NCBI GenBank assembly: GCA_036925085.1
Contig: JAUPFP010000026.1
Coordinates: 2,488,501 to 2,552,500, forward strand
Length of the DNA stretch: 64,000 bases
Direction: 5' to 3'
Origin: Brachycybe producta
Lineage: Eukaryota; Arthropoda; Diplopoda; Playtdesmida; Andrognathidae
Shown: positions 20,126-30,997 of the stretch, piece after piece
Numbering within the stretch: the stretch's first letter is position 1
Layout: every line of letters begins with the position of its first letter
Translations under genes and position numbers: made by a program
Notes under the pieces: generated by a model
Told to the model about the DNA's origin: nothing
The model's input: the letters and a program-made list of their open reading frames with translations, nothing else
Databases searched by the model: none

Positions 20126-20829
20126 GTCAAGTATTGCTGTGAATCTTGTTGCAACAACAACAAAAAAAAAAAACGGAAGAGCAGAGTTTTCTGTAAAACT
20201 TTAATTCTTGCAAGTATATTGTCAACTTGTCACATTGGCAATTGCAAGTAATTCAAGGACATGTTATTGCAGCGAATCTTGCTTTAAATATTCCCAATCT
20301 GATCGCCACTTATGATTATAATTACGATATGATTATACATTAATTTAATACGATTATAATTTTAAAAACTGTTATATAGGTTTATATGACATTCTTTAAA
20401 AAATTAACCTGAATATAGATCTACTTTTAAATGATTCAGCTACTATTCTAGTTTCTCACACGTTTCAACTTCTTCTAAACGAGGAATCACACATGCTGAA
20501 TAAAATCCCACTGAATGTCACATTGTTAGGCATTTACCAGAAGCGCCATATATCTTTGAGTACAAAGGAACACATAATTTTTTTTAGAACTAATTCTGTT
20601 TTTGGTGGTTTTTCAGCGAGTGTGATTCTTCCTTAAGTATTGCTCCTGAAACGCAGAATTATTTTAGGGCAAGTGTCTTTAGGGAAAATTTCCCTTTAAG
20701 GCAAATAATTTTAGGGCAAGTGTCCATAGGACAAATGTTTCTTTAGAGCAAATGCGAAAATGCTTGTGGTGGTGGGGGGGGGGACGAATACAAAATAAAT
20801 ATCTATTCAGCCACCTTAAATAATTATAT
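20126..20829. other. Unclassified; short-period TTTAGGGCAAGTGTC repeats
   Basis: 20655-20760 repeats the phrase TTTAGGGCAA(GTGTC) about four times in degenerate form, followed by ATCTATTCAGCCACCTTA. The inverse of that last phrase is at 48290, also close to a short-period array (47685-48050), so the two may belong to one old element. A G-run lies at 20768. Confidence 0.4.
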
Positions 20830-21181
20830 ATATATATATATAATATCCCAGGTCTGTGTGTGTGTGTGTGTGTGGAGTAACAAAAACCATTGAAGCACGT
20901 CGGAATTTATATAAATTTGAATAAATGAACCGTTTTTTTTCTCAAGGTCAACTATATGTTGAACTCTTCCTTTGGAAAGTGTAGAAGGGGAGAGAGAGAG
21001 AAAAGTGGGAGGGGGTGAGGGGAAAAGGTTGGAAAGTGTAGAAGGGAGAGAGAGAGAGAGAGAAGTGGGAGGGGGTGACTGAAATTGAAATGAAAGGAGT
21101 AAAAAAAGGAAAAAACGACGCGCATGCGCACAATTGCCTGTGAATTTTGCTCCCGTCATTTATGACGGGTTACCCCACTAG
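20830..21181 (+). mobile_element. Non-autonomous Helitron family E, copy 1
   Basis: The 3' end has the Helitron layout: hairpin CCCGTCATTTATGACGGG, then TTACCCCA, then CTAG (21178-21181) before a T. The 5' side starts in an AT run followed by AATATCCCAGGTCTGTG and a (GT)n tract. The body carries GGTCAACTATATGTTGAAC, a purine/GA block and GCGCATGCGCACAATTGCC. No helicase is encoded, so mobility would depend on another Helitron. Confidence 0.85.
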
Positions 21182-21284
21182 TTAAAAATATTTGACATTT
21201 CGAAAATTAGTACAGTACGAGCACATAAAAATATGTACCATTCTTGGAATAGACTATGTAGAATCATTTAAAGTTAGTTCGTCA

Positions 21285-21889
21285 TACCTTGTACACACAT
21301 GAGTTAAATGATTTCAAATTAAATGTGTTCAGGTGAATTATACGGAATCCAGTTAAGGACATGAACCAAATAAAAATTGACTTTATGATTAATATTTTAA
21401 ATTGAAATACTAAATCAATATTTTGTCAATAGTTTATATATTAGATTTAAGTATTAACTGAATATTTTGAGATAATTTAACTGAATAATTTGAATTCGAT
21501 ATATAGTTTGTTTGTCCTTCACAGGGCTCTGTTGAACACATGTATTATTTGAATGCGTTTAAATTATCAGGTGTGTAATATATGCATTATACTAGAATGA
21601 CTTATATCTAGTACACACCTAATAATTTAAATGCATTTAATAAATAAGTGTTATACGGAGTCCTGTGAAGGACAAACAAACAATATATCGACTTAAATTT
21701 CTTCAGTTAATAATCTGAAAGTATTGAGTTAATTACTTAAATATATAAAATATTGATTTAGTATTTCCATTTAAAACATTAATAATAAAGTCAATCTTTA
21801 TTTGGTTCATCTCTTTTAACTGGATTCCGGTAATAATTTACCTAAACACATTTCATTTGAATTCATTTAACTCATGTGTGTACAAGGTA
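21285..21889. mobile_element. Family D palindrome, copy 1 (two units head to head)
   Basis: It is flanked by TACCTTGTACACACATGAG and its inverse. Each half is a D unit of about 300 bases, the units meeting at 21580-21610 via their GGTGTGTA/TACACACC ends. Conserved blocks are GGAATCCAGTTAAGGACATG, AAATCAATATTTTGTCAATA and CCTTCACAGGGCTCTG. Non-coding. Confidence 0.8.
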
Positions 21890-22299
21890 TTAGATTGTTT
21901 AATTCCTGATTTATATCAATTCTGGGGGGGGGGGGGGGGAAATAAAATTTTGGTTTCAATCAAAATTATAATTACAATTGTTTTTTTTTTACACAGTTGC
22001 AATGTCACCGAGTCACTAAAACAACAAGCAAAAGGTTTTATATACATACATAATTATGTGGATATATATTTTTTTTAAGAATAAACGCACTTGATGTTTG
22101 GCATCCATCCATCCAAATGTGCGTAGTTTTTCATAAACGAATAACTTATTTCTGTAAACAGCGAGAAAGATCTAACAACAGATTCAATAAATTCTTAAAA
22201 AAAATAATTTTAAAATTTCTATATTTAAATTTATTATATTGTTTATGCTGTAACTGATATTATGGCATTCATGGCATATCATGTGAATATTGGAGACAA
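21890..22299. other. Unclassified AT-rich sequence with a G14 run
   Basis: No gene; run of G at 21926-21939. Confidence 0.4.
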
Positions 22300-22394
22300 C
22301 TGATTGAACATGAACCAAATAAAAATTGACTTTATTATTAATATTTTAAATTGAAATACTAATTCAATATTTTGTCAATAGTTTATATATTATA

Positions 22395-23248
22395 CTAGCA
22401 GAACCCGGCAGACGTTGTCCTGACAGTGCATATTTATTTTACCTTTATATATTTCTGAAAATAGATGGTTAGTATGTAACCTAGAATCTATAAATCGTTG
22501 TAGACAAATGTGGGAAAATGAAAGATAACTCATTCTGATATGATATTACATCTAGCGTAACGCATGTGGATAAACAATATTTTTGGTTTTCTGATTTGGT
22601 GTATAGATGTACAAAGATTTTGGAGTTCCTAATGTAGAGCAAGCAACATATAGTTGACCATGCGAAAAACATGGATTTGCTAAATTTAATCCAGCAATGT
22701 GCAGCGACTGCCCTTGAGCTTTGTTGATTGTCATCGCGAAAGCAAGATGCACAGGAAATTGTAGCCGTTTGAATGTGAAGGGCAAATCAGTGGGAATCAT
22801 TGGAATCCGTGGAATCAGCACATCTTCTCCTTTACATTTGCCATTAATTATTGTTGCTTCAATTACATTCGGCATTTTTTACGTGGCATTTAAAATAATT
22901 TCTAGTATTTAATGTTTATTGACAGATGAGACATCCGAAGATAGTTTAGTTGCGTGTGATACAAATGTCATCTGCCTATAAAGAAAAGAATAATAGTTAT
23001 TCCTATTGCACGAAAATATTTTCCATACTCGAATACCTATTTATACCAATTTTCATGGCGATCGGTTGAACGGTATAAAAGTTGATATAATGCAGCGCCA
23101 TCTGGTGGCGACTTACAACAAAGGGGATAGCATAAAAACCTTCTCCATGAAAAAATACATATACGTGCTTATTTTCATGGTGATCGGTCAAACGGTGTTG
23201 TAGTTAAGCGATTTCATATATACAAACATCCATTTTTATATATACAGA
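22395..23248 (-). mobile_element. Helitron, internally deleted, with helicase remnant
   Basis: On the minus strand it begins TCTGTATATATAAAAATGG (5' TC) and ends GCCGGGTTCTGCTAG (3' CTAG). It lies exactly between A and T of the host D element with no duplication, which is the Helitron insertion rule. The 854-base length is far below that of an autonomous element (several kilobases). Only the last part of the helicase remains and the Rep nuclease is absent. It is younger than D. Confidence 0.93.
22552..22875 (-). pseudogene. C-terminus of the Helitron PIF1-type helicase
   Basis: 107 codons read MPNVIEATIINGKCKGED at the start, then PFTFKRLQFPVHLAFAM (residues 33-49) and TINKAQGQSL (50-59), then HGQLYVACSTLGTPKSLYIY. 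The TINKAQGQS and GQLYVACS blocks are the last conserved motifs of PIF1-family helicases in Helitron RepHel proteins. The arginine usual after the serine of motif VI (CSRV) is threonine here. The ATPase motifs I-III and the Rep domain are gone, and the frame is closed upstream. Inactive relic. Confidence 0.9.
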
Positions 23249-23386
23249 TTTAAGTATTAACTCAATATTTTGAGATTATTAACTGAATAAATTGAATTCG
23301 ACATATTGATTGTTTGCCCTTCACAGGGCTCTGTAGAACACATTTATCGTTTAAATGCATTTAAGTTATCAGGTGTGTAATAGGTA

Positions 23387-23515
23387 CTAGACTGCTGCCC
23401 TTTCTTGAACCAGTTGAATAAGGTGTGACTTCCCTTTAGCGTTTAGGCCACATGTTACAAAACATTAGCTTGATTTGTGCATATAAATCCGCCCTCTAGG
23501 CATGACTTCTATAAT
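23387..23515. other. Spacer, nothing recognised
   Basis: Contains the left 8-base duplication of the next element at its end. Confidence 0.4.
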
Positions 23516-24367
23516 CAGTGGCGTAGGTAAGGGGGGATATAGGGGATTGATCCCCCCAAAAGCTTAAAAGAAGAAACCAAATTAATTTCAATTGAAATCG
23601 CGGCCATATGTTTATTTTTCATATTTAAAGTTGTCCAATTTTAATTTTTCGAAGTGCAATGTGCACCTTAAATATATGCTGATCGAGTGATAGAATGACA
23701 AAAAATTGGTAAGTGAAGTTATATTTTTAAAAACTTATTTAAAAATCGTGAATTTCTAACTTTTATGTTAAACTCCAGATGAGTACGTGCTCGTAAACAT
23801 CCATTAAAATGCTCGTAAACATCCATTAAAATGCTCGTAAAAATACATAAAAATAATTTAAAAAAAAAAAAAAACCAGAATTAAACCACAGTGAAGCCAA
23901 CACATTAGCGCACGTGTTGATTTTTTTCTGTTTTTTTTTTTAAAAATTTTCCCTTTTTTTACGGACATTTTAATGGATGTTTTTTTTTCTGATTTGGAGT
24001 TTAACTCAATGGAGTTTAACATAAGAGTTAGAAATTTGCGAGTTTGAAATAGTTTTTAAAAACTAGAACCGCACTTACCAATTTTTTTGTCATTCATATA
24101 TTCATATATTTAAGGTGCACATTTGCACTTTGAAAACTTAATATTGGACTGGACAACTTTAAATATGAAAAATAAACATATGGCAGCCACGACTGTGTAT
24201 TTTAAAAAAATAATTTTCTTTAACAAAAAAAAAAACGATGCTATCGCTCTTTGCGGAGATTTTTCGAAGTAATTTTGTGATGTAGCCTTTTCACACGTAA
24301 CAAGTTTTTTTTACGTTGACCCCCCTCCCCTCCCCTCCCCCAAAGGAAAATCCTACCTACGTTAGTG
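23516..24367. mobile_element. hAT element S (CAGTGGCGTAGGTA ends) hosting family J
   Basis: CAGTGGCGTAGGTAAGGGGGG to TCCTACCTACGTTAGTG, flanked by TCTATAAT and TCTGTAAT. The outer 80 bases belong to this element; the middle is J copy 2. Confidence 0.75.
23594..24292. mobile_element. Palindromic family J, copy 2
   Basis: AAATCGCGGCCATATG near the left; the right end is GGAGATTTTTCGAAGTAATT then TTGTGATGTAGCC. Both GATCGAGTGATAGAATGACA (left arm) and CCGCACTTACCAATTTTTTT (right arm) are present. The phrase AAACATCCATTAAAATGCTC is doubled at 23806-23840. The left end is truncated. Confidence 0.75.
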
Positions 24368-25248
24368 TCTGTAATAAATGAATGAGTGAAATAACATGCA
24401 AGAGCTTCACCGAGTCACATTTTCGATTTCACTTTGTAATGATTATTCAGGTTAACAAATTTTAATTAGGGGACTTTTATGTTGTCATGTGTTACAGTCG
24501 TACTGAATTATCAGTAGTGGTAGACCCCCCCCCAACGACCACCACCACCACCTTTCACCACTGTTTTGCAAGAAAATGCCAAAACCTCATCAACACCAAA
24601 AAAATGTCAATTACATGGTATCACTTCTTAATCAACGATTTACCTACTGTACCTCCAACATTTTTAGCTATACAAAAGTGACGTGGGTGCCCAAACACGG
24701 GCATCCATGTCACTCTTTTGTATTGCAGTAAGCGCGAGCTGTAAATATATTCAGATAATCAGATCTTTTGTTTTGTTTGCAGCTTTTTTTTTAAAATTTA
24801 GAATTGTATTTATTGTTATTATGTAGCAGTAACTGTAGTTAACATGTTTGCTGAACTTTTTCAAACATCTCATGGTGGGCACAGTTGCCAGTGTCTTTGA
24901 AAAGGGTCAATACTAATTACAGGTGTTCTTGAATGAGAAGAAGCCACTGTATTCAGAAATGGATTTCATTGAATTAATATGAAATTTGAATCTACAATGG
25001 ATTTTTATGACATGAAACTGTTTAGAATTTCGTGAGGAAGTGAAAGGTGTTGTCAGTCTGAAAAGAAGAAAGAAAAAAAAAAAAAAAACTAAACACCTGC
25101 CTCGTCTATTCTAATTATGAGGATGATGACGACGAAGATCATAGACTATAGTATAATAGTAACCAACATTTGAATCCTTTTTCTTGTTTCTAAAAAGAAA
25201 ATCATAAAATGTGTCAAGTGTCCAAACATGGTCAACATCAGATTATTA
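24368..25248. other. Repeat-poor stretch
   Basis: No family repeats except the hairpin at 24679. A frame at 24487-24681 has a threonine/proline run, no homology seen. Some A-rich and C-rich runs. Possibly unique intronic sequence. Confidence 0.4.
24679..24722. repeat. Small perfect-looking hairpin
   Basis: AGTGACGTGGGTGCCC and GGGCATCCATGTCACT pair with a loop of about six bases, and A/T runs extend the stem. It is not part of any repeat family found here. Confidence 0.6.
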
Positions 25249-25932
25249 AGCCGGTATTACACTAGCAACTTCTGATGCAATTCAACTTGTGATGTTATGC
25301 TGCTATTACACTAGCAACTTTTAATGCAATAAAATGTGCAAATGTGACATGCAACTTTAATGTTTATAGTGTGATATGACAATGCAACTTGATAAAACTT
25401 TCCTTTTAACTAGTGTCAAACTCAGTCTCACCGAGTTGAACAGGTTCAACTTTGAGAGTCTTTTCAAGTAAACATTCTGACAAACAACCAATCAGGCCGT
25501 TTGCCGGAAATGACATGTGTAACATTGAACGAATTCTCGGTTTCATGACTTCGGGTTTATGAACTTCCTGTTAGTTGATCACAATATGGACACACAAACC
25601 AAGGAGGCAGACATTAAAGAAAATCATGTACGATTTTCATTAAGATTCACAGCAGATCGTGTGGATGGAAAGTCATTTTACTTTTTAGTTGCATTTTACT
25701 GGATATCCAGAATAGAATTGAAATTTTAAAATTTAGTAAAACGCGGATTAAAAGTAAAGTGGCTTCCGATACCATACGAGATTCACATGAATGTCGGACC
25801 CATGACATAAACAAAGTTTGGAAAACTTGACTGGCAACTAGGTTGCATAGTGTGATATAGAAATTTATTACAAAGTTCTAGTTGCAAGTCACATCACAGG
25901 TGGCATTGGAGGTTGCTAGTGTAATACCGGCT
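25249..25932. mobile_element. TTA-target palindrome family Q, copy 2 (long form)
   Basis: AGCCGGTATTACACTAGCAA to its inverse, flanked by TTA (25246-25248, 25933-25935). A second Q-like end (GCTGCTATTACACTAGCAAC) sits at 25300, so the left end is doubled. The long form holds GCAGATCGTGTGGATGGAAA and TACTGGATATCCAGAATAGA, absent from copies 1 and 6. Confidence 0.85.
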
Positions 25933-25935
25933 TTA

Positions 25936-26287
25936 GTGAAACTCGTATATGATTTTCTTCAATGTCTGTCCCCTTGGTTTGTGTCCATATTGTGGAAGCC
26001 ATTATGATCAGCTAACAGTAAGTTCGTAAACCGGAAATCATGAAACCGGAAATTCATTCAAAGTTCTGATGTCATTTCCGGCAAAGAGCCCTGATTGGTT
26101 GTTTGTCAGAAAGTTTACTTGAAAAGTCTTTCAAAGTTGAACCTGTTCAACTCGGTGAGACTGAGTTTGACACTAGTTGAAAGGAAAATTTTATCAAGTT
26201 ACATGTCATATCACACTATAAACAAGGGAGTTGCATGTCACATTGCACGTTTTCTTGTATATCAAAATTGCTAGTGTAATAGCGGCT
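25936..26287. mobile_element. Family Q, copy 3 (half element)
   Basis: Only the inverse-oriented half remains, from CTTCAATGTCTGTCCCC to GCTAGTGTAATAGCGGCT, followed by TAA. It abuts copy 2, as if produced by recombination between two Q elements. Confidence 0.75.
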
Positions 26288-26872
26288 TAAGTTTAGGTAA
26301 AATGAAATGAAGGAAGAAAAAAAAACTGGTTTCCGCTTTACGCAGGTGGCATAATGAGCCCACCCCATAGCACTGTGTGTGTGACATGGAGCCGTTTTTT
26401 TTTTGTTTCTAACTGAAACATAATAAATTATTATGAACGAAAATAATCTTCGTCTCATTAACGCTGTGGTCGAAGTTCGGAGTAAAAGGGTTTTTGTTAT
26501 TTTTTTCAAAAAGAAAGAGAAAAAAAAAGGGAGGAGAGAGAAGACTCATTTGGATTATTGGTTAGATAACTAAAAGTGGTTCTGCTTAGAAATTGGTCCA
26601 TAATTAATTGGTCCAGTCTGCATATTTTCTTCATTGGAAAAAAAGAGAAATAAAATTTGAAGTTCGAAGGCATATTATTTAAAAATCAGACAAATAAGAG
26701 ATAATCTGCTCATTGGCTTTATTTGTTTAGTTGGAATTGAATACTAAATTTCCAGTTTATTAATTTTAATTGGAATGCCTATTTTAAGAAGAAAACAAAA
26801 AGCTATTATAGCCGCGTGGTTCTCAATCAGTGGCTCTTGAGAGTGTGGTCCAGTGGACAATGAGAGAGTAGA
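26288..26872. other. Repeat-poor stretch
   Basis: No family repeat or convincing frame. Purine-rich block 26505-26550. GTGGTTCTCAATCAGTGGCT near 26817 resembles a hAT end without a partner. Confidence 0.4.
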
Positions 26873-27358
26873 GAGGCGCATTTACTAGTAAGCTGAAATA
26901 AGGAGAATTTGTATGAGCTGAAGCTGAAATGTTGTAGTAGGCTACCCATCTTATGCTTCTCCTCCTCCCCTCTCAGCTCTGACCATTTACTACATGTAAG
27001 TTGAAGATGAAAGATTTCAGCTAAAGCAGCAAAATTGGAGCTTAAAATGCATTTCAGCTCATTTGTAGCTGGTCAGCTATAGTGATGTCATCATCACATG
27101 ATACCTATCAACCAATAGGAATGTGAAAACGGTTATTACGCGCAAATAAGTATCTTATCAAGATCACATGACGTTAACTTTGTGTAATAAAATACTTTCA
27201 TTGAAGCGCTTGGAACTCATTTTTTGTGAACTAAAAAGCTTGAGCTGTTTTGTTGCAGAGCTGAAGATGACTAAACACAATAGCTGAAACACATGTTCAT
27301 TTCCAGCTACCTGCTTCGATACAGTAATTTCATGTTCAGCTCACTAGTAAATGGGACT
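26873..27358. repeat. TIR element with ATTTACTAGTAAGCTGAA ends
   Basis: GCGCATTTACTAGTAAGCTG is inverted near 27335-27355 (CAGCTCACTAGTAAATGGG). The inside is rich in AGCTGAAG/TTCAGCT motifs. No duplication defined, class unknown. Confidence 0.6.
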
Positions 27359-27677
27359 AAGCTGTGTGAACTGTTTTTTTTTCTCCTCTCATCAATCAAG
27401 GAGACTTTACTAATGTCAAGCCACGCCCAAATTTGCGTCACTGCCCTGAGGCCACTAAATACTGTATGCAGTTGGTGGTGGGGATTTCTTTATTTCGTAG
27501 AATAGCACAGGAAGACAAGACAAGGTTCACAAATTAAATTATAAGGTTTTACTTGTACGGTTCACATTGACAGCATTAACGTATACACAGCCAGATTGAG
27601 GAAAATTGCGTTTGTCAATAAGATGATATGATACTGTTGTTACAGACAATCATGCAACATTCACAGCAACATTTGAC
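27359..27677. other. Unclassified sequence
   Basis: No gene or repeat seen; ends with the left target copy of A copy 6. Confidence 0.4.
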
Positions 27678-27856
27678 ACACGCAATTAGAAAACGGGACG
27701 ACCGGCAACTTCTATTTGGTTTGTTGTGTGGTTCAACGTTGAAAAGGGCGGAGCATGTGACGTCAGACTATATAACGAACCAACCAATTAGAAGTTGCCG
27801 GGCGTCATAAAAAGGGCGGAGCCAACTTCTGCGTGTCCCGATTTCTAATTGCCTGT
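27678..27856. mobile_element. Foldback element A, copy 6 (arm deletion)
   Basis: ACACGCAATTAGAAAACGGG to CTAATTGCCTGT with CATTTGAC duplicated on both sides. The left arm lacks about 28 bases around the GGCTCCGCCC block, so the hairpin is asymmetric. Confidence 0.88.
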
Positions 27857-28411
27857 CATTTGACTCGTTGCACGAAATCTTGCTGAAAAAATAGCCAGTG
27901 AGATCGCCCCATGATTCTTAGTTAAGACATGTATACTAGTTATGTTTAGTTAATATTTCAATTAATAGATACGGTATTGTATTTCTTAATTTTGCTGCTG
28001 GAGTAAGGAATGTTTCACTGTTTCAATTTTTAATAACTTGACTTCTATCTACAGTATAAGATAGAAACAATCTGTAAAATACAATTGAAAGGGAATTTAT
28101 TCAAGGTTTAGCATATTATTATGGAAACGTTTACCAGTCGACATATCCACCATCTTTTTTGGATACAAAGGGTAACACTTTTCTGAAGTTCTCCGAACAT
28201 GTTCTACAGTCATGTTTAAGTTAAAAGAGTTCTGATGACATACTGTATGTTATTCTCTCATGCAGATCACCCACTTTCAGTTGGCATTTTACAGATTGCT
28301 TAAATTATTATATACAATATACAATATTAAGCCAAGTCTGTCTGTCTGTATGTGTATGTGTAACGCTGTACAAACAAGGACAAAAACCTTTAAGCAAACA
28401 CATGTGAAGGC
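27857..28411. other. Unclassified sequence
   Basis: No gene or family repeat seen. Ends with the TGTGAAGGC target copy. Confidence 0.4.
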
Positions 28412-28618
28412 ACAGGCATTTAGAAATCGGGAAGAAAATAAGTTGGCTCCGCCCTTTTTATGACGAACGCAACTTCTAATTGGTTGGTTATGTAGTCTGA
28501 CGCCAAATGCTCCGCCCTTTTCAACGTCGAACCACACAACAAACCAATTAGAAGTTGCCAGTCGTCATAAAAAGGGGCGGAACCTACTTATGTTCTTCCA
28601 GATTTCATAAATGCCTGT
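28412..28618. mobile_element. Foldback element A, copy 7
   Basis: ACAGGCATTTAGAAATCGGG to CATAAATGCCTGT, with duplications TGTGAAGGC / TGTGAAAGC (one mismatch). Confidence 0.9.
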
Positions 28619-28696
28619 TGTGAAAGCGGTGTGGGACAGGGGAGAAGGAAACGGCCTTCATTGAGTGACCTTCAGTATTTGAATAAAATAGTTAAA

Positions 28697-28735
28697 CTAG
28701 AATGTCCCGTCATGTATGACGGGTTACCCCACTAG
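28697..28735 (+). mobile_element. Helitron family E 3' end fragment
   Basis: Hairpin CCCGTCATGTATGACGGG, TTACCCCA, CTAG, then T. Only about 40 bases of the 3' end are present. Confidence 0.75.
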
Positions 28736-29445
28736 TCTTATAATAATAGAACTGAAGTTATTACCAACTGAAAACTGCACAATTACTGTAAGGACACCCT
28801 GTATTATTAAAAAAATAACACTTTAAATCCACCTTAAGGAGCGAGACCAATTACCTCCAGAAATTTCTTTTCAAAATATTGTCAAGACTTACTCAACGAT
28901 TGTCAAAACGATTTTTAAAATTTAAAATAAGACTATTAATATAATTTAAAAAAAAATCAAAGTCAAAATTAACTTCATATAAATGGACTTTTATCACCAA
29001 ACAACAGACATTGACAATAAAAAAACTACCTATCTACTTAGGTGTTGGTGTTGTCAGCTCACATTACTTATAATTCCCTATTCAAATATATGTATTTCCT
29101 ATTAATTTCATTTCGTTTGGTTATGGTCACACCGTTGCAATGCTTGCAAACACTTTTCTTATATTTCCGGTTCCTGTTTTTATTTCAGAAAACTTCTGAA
29201 AATATGACAACGAAAAAGTTTTCAGATGAAAAAAGTTCTGAAAACTATTATTTCAGAAGTGTTTGTTGAGCTCTAGGAACGCCTTTACTGAATAGCAGGG
29301 AGAGAGTAGCCCCACTAAAAATCGTAGGCCCGTGCCAGGCGACCCATCTGTCTCCCCTCAGTGTTCAGGCTTGTTTGTACCTGACACCCCCCTTTTTTTT
29401 ACGAAGATGCCACAAAAGTGCTCAAAATTACACATAACAATCCAT
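28736..29445. other. Unclassified sequence
   Basis: 29180-29290 contains TTATTTCAGAAGTGTTTGTT and GAGCTCTAGGAACGCCTTTA, a lone copy of an end of the next element. No gene recognised. Confidence 0.4.
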
Positions 29446-29713
29446 TTAAGGCCTTGATAAAGCTCAATGAAAAAGAACTCAGAAAGTAATTTGCAGCCTA
29501 TAGCATAATGAAAACTCTGAAAACAAAAGCAATTGTCTAAATCTCTATGCTACTGTCTGCACATGGTCACTCTGGCCATTGCAGTGTTGCATTTCACTAT
29601 TGTATTTCAGAGTATTCAGATTTTCTACTCTGAAACGGCAGTTTTTGAAAGAAAAAAACTTCACAAAACTATCATTTCTTGAGTGTTTCATTGAGCTCTA
29701 GAAAGGCCTTTAC
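29446..29713. repeat. TIR element with AAGGCCTT...AGCTCAATGAAA ends
   Basis: TTAAGGCCTTGATAAAGCTC at the left is inverted at the right (GAGCTCTAGAAAGGCCTTTA). TTCAGAGT/ACTCTGAAA motifs recur inside. An extra end lies at 29230-29290. Confidence 0.6.
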
Positions 29714-29752
29714 AGTGCGACTCATTTTGGGAGATCATCCGTTTTTTGCTAA

Positions 29753-30057
29753 TATCTAGTACACGCGTTGATAATTTAAATCCATTTAAATAATAAACGA
29801 GTTCTACAGAGCCCTGTGAAGGACAAACAAACAATATGTCGTTGAATTCAATTTATCTAGTTAATAATCTGAAAATATTAAGTTAATACTTAAATCTAAT
29901 ATAGAAACTATTGACAAAATATTGATTTAGTATTTCATTTTAAAATATTATTAATAAAGTTAAGTTTTATTTGGTGTTTATGTCCGTAACTGGATTCCGT
30001 ATAATTCACCCTAAACACATTTATTTGAATGCATTTCACTTATGTGTGTACAAGGTA
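29753..30057. mobile_element. Family D unit, copy 3
   Basis: TCTAGTACACGCGTTGATAA to TATGTGTGTACAAGGTA, a single 305-base unit with the CAGAGCCCTGTGAAGGAC and AACTGGATTCCGTATAATTC blocks. Confidence 0.8.
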
Positions 30058-30125
30058 TGTCACACAACAACGATGCCATAGGGTACACAGTTTTTCAATT
30101 TGGCGCCTTTTCATGTATTGAACAG

Positions 30126-30332
30126 ACAGGCAATTAGAAATCGGGGACGAACAGAAGTTGGCTCCGCCCTTTTTATGACGAACACAACTTCTAATTGGTT
30201 GGTTATGCAGTTTGACGTCGCATGCTCCGACCCTTTTCAACGTGGAACCACACAACAAACCAATTAGAAGTTGCCGGTCGTCATAAAAAGGGCGGAGCCA
30301 ACTTCTGTTCGTCCCGATTTCTAATTGCCTGT
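30126..30332. mobile_element. Foldback element A, copy 8
   Basis: ACAGGCAATTAGAAATCGGGG to GATTTCTAATTGCCTGT; arms nearly perfect. Flanks do not match. Confidence 0.88.
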
Positions 30333-30997
30333 CGCTAGAAGAGTGCCACCAATTTGACCACCGGCGGCATGAGAAGCAGGCGGGGTGGACACATGAAAGT
30401 ACGGACTGAGTGTGAACGCTTAAATTAACTGGCTAATCTGAAGTTAAAATTTTAAACAATTACTCCCTCCTCCCCCCCCCCCCCCCAAATAAAAATGTCA
30501 GCCCTCCGTCACTATAAATCCTCTCTCTTGTCAGTATTGTTAGAAAAGCAAACTTGTCAAATTTATGCAATTTTTTTTTTAATACATATATATTTTTTGT
30601 TAAATAATTACACCTTTGCAAGCTTTAACTATTGTTTATTTCATTGTATATGATAGTTCATCTGTGAAATTACGTGTCAGAATACGAAAATGAAAATATT
30701 AATGTAACAATTGGCCTGTATCAATCAGACTGTAGCCAAAATCCTCGTATACTTTTTTTTTTTTTTTGGTACAATCTTGTCCTGGTGTGAAAGGAATTTT
30801 ATAATCCCTTTAACAGCGTATTTTTTTGTTGTTGTTACTTTTTCGTGGTTACGGTTGTAAATTACTAAATTCTACAAGACTAAAAATCTTTTAATTTGTT
30901 TCGTTTTGTTTAATTATGGTGATTTCTTTTTACTGTGAAAGTTCAATTCGCCAATATACAGGATATATATAAAATTTCGATTAACAGTTAACAGACG
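30333..30997. other. Unclassified sequence
   Basis: A run of about 15 C at 30472 and T-runs near 30570 and 30750. No gene. Confidence 0.4.

Larger units (their letters stand above)
22300..23386. mobile_element. Family D element, copy 2, split by a Helitron
   Basis: D sequence runs to 22394 (ATAGTTTATATATTATA) and resumes at 23249 (TTTAAGTATTAACTCAATA), ending GGTGTGTAATAGGTA. The outer left end is missing. The uninterrupted site is preserved in copies 1 and 4. Confidence 0.85.

Noticed and set aside
24487-24681. Threonine/proline-rich frame as a mucin-like exon
   Set aside because: Caused by a short C/A-rich run; no flanking splice sites or continuation.
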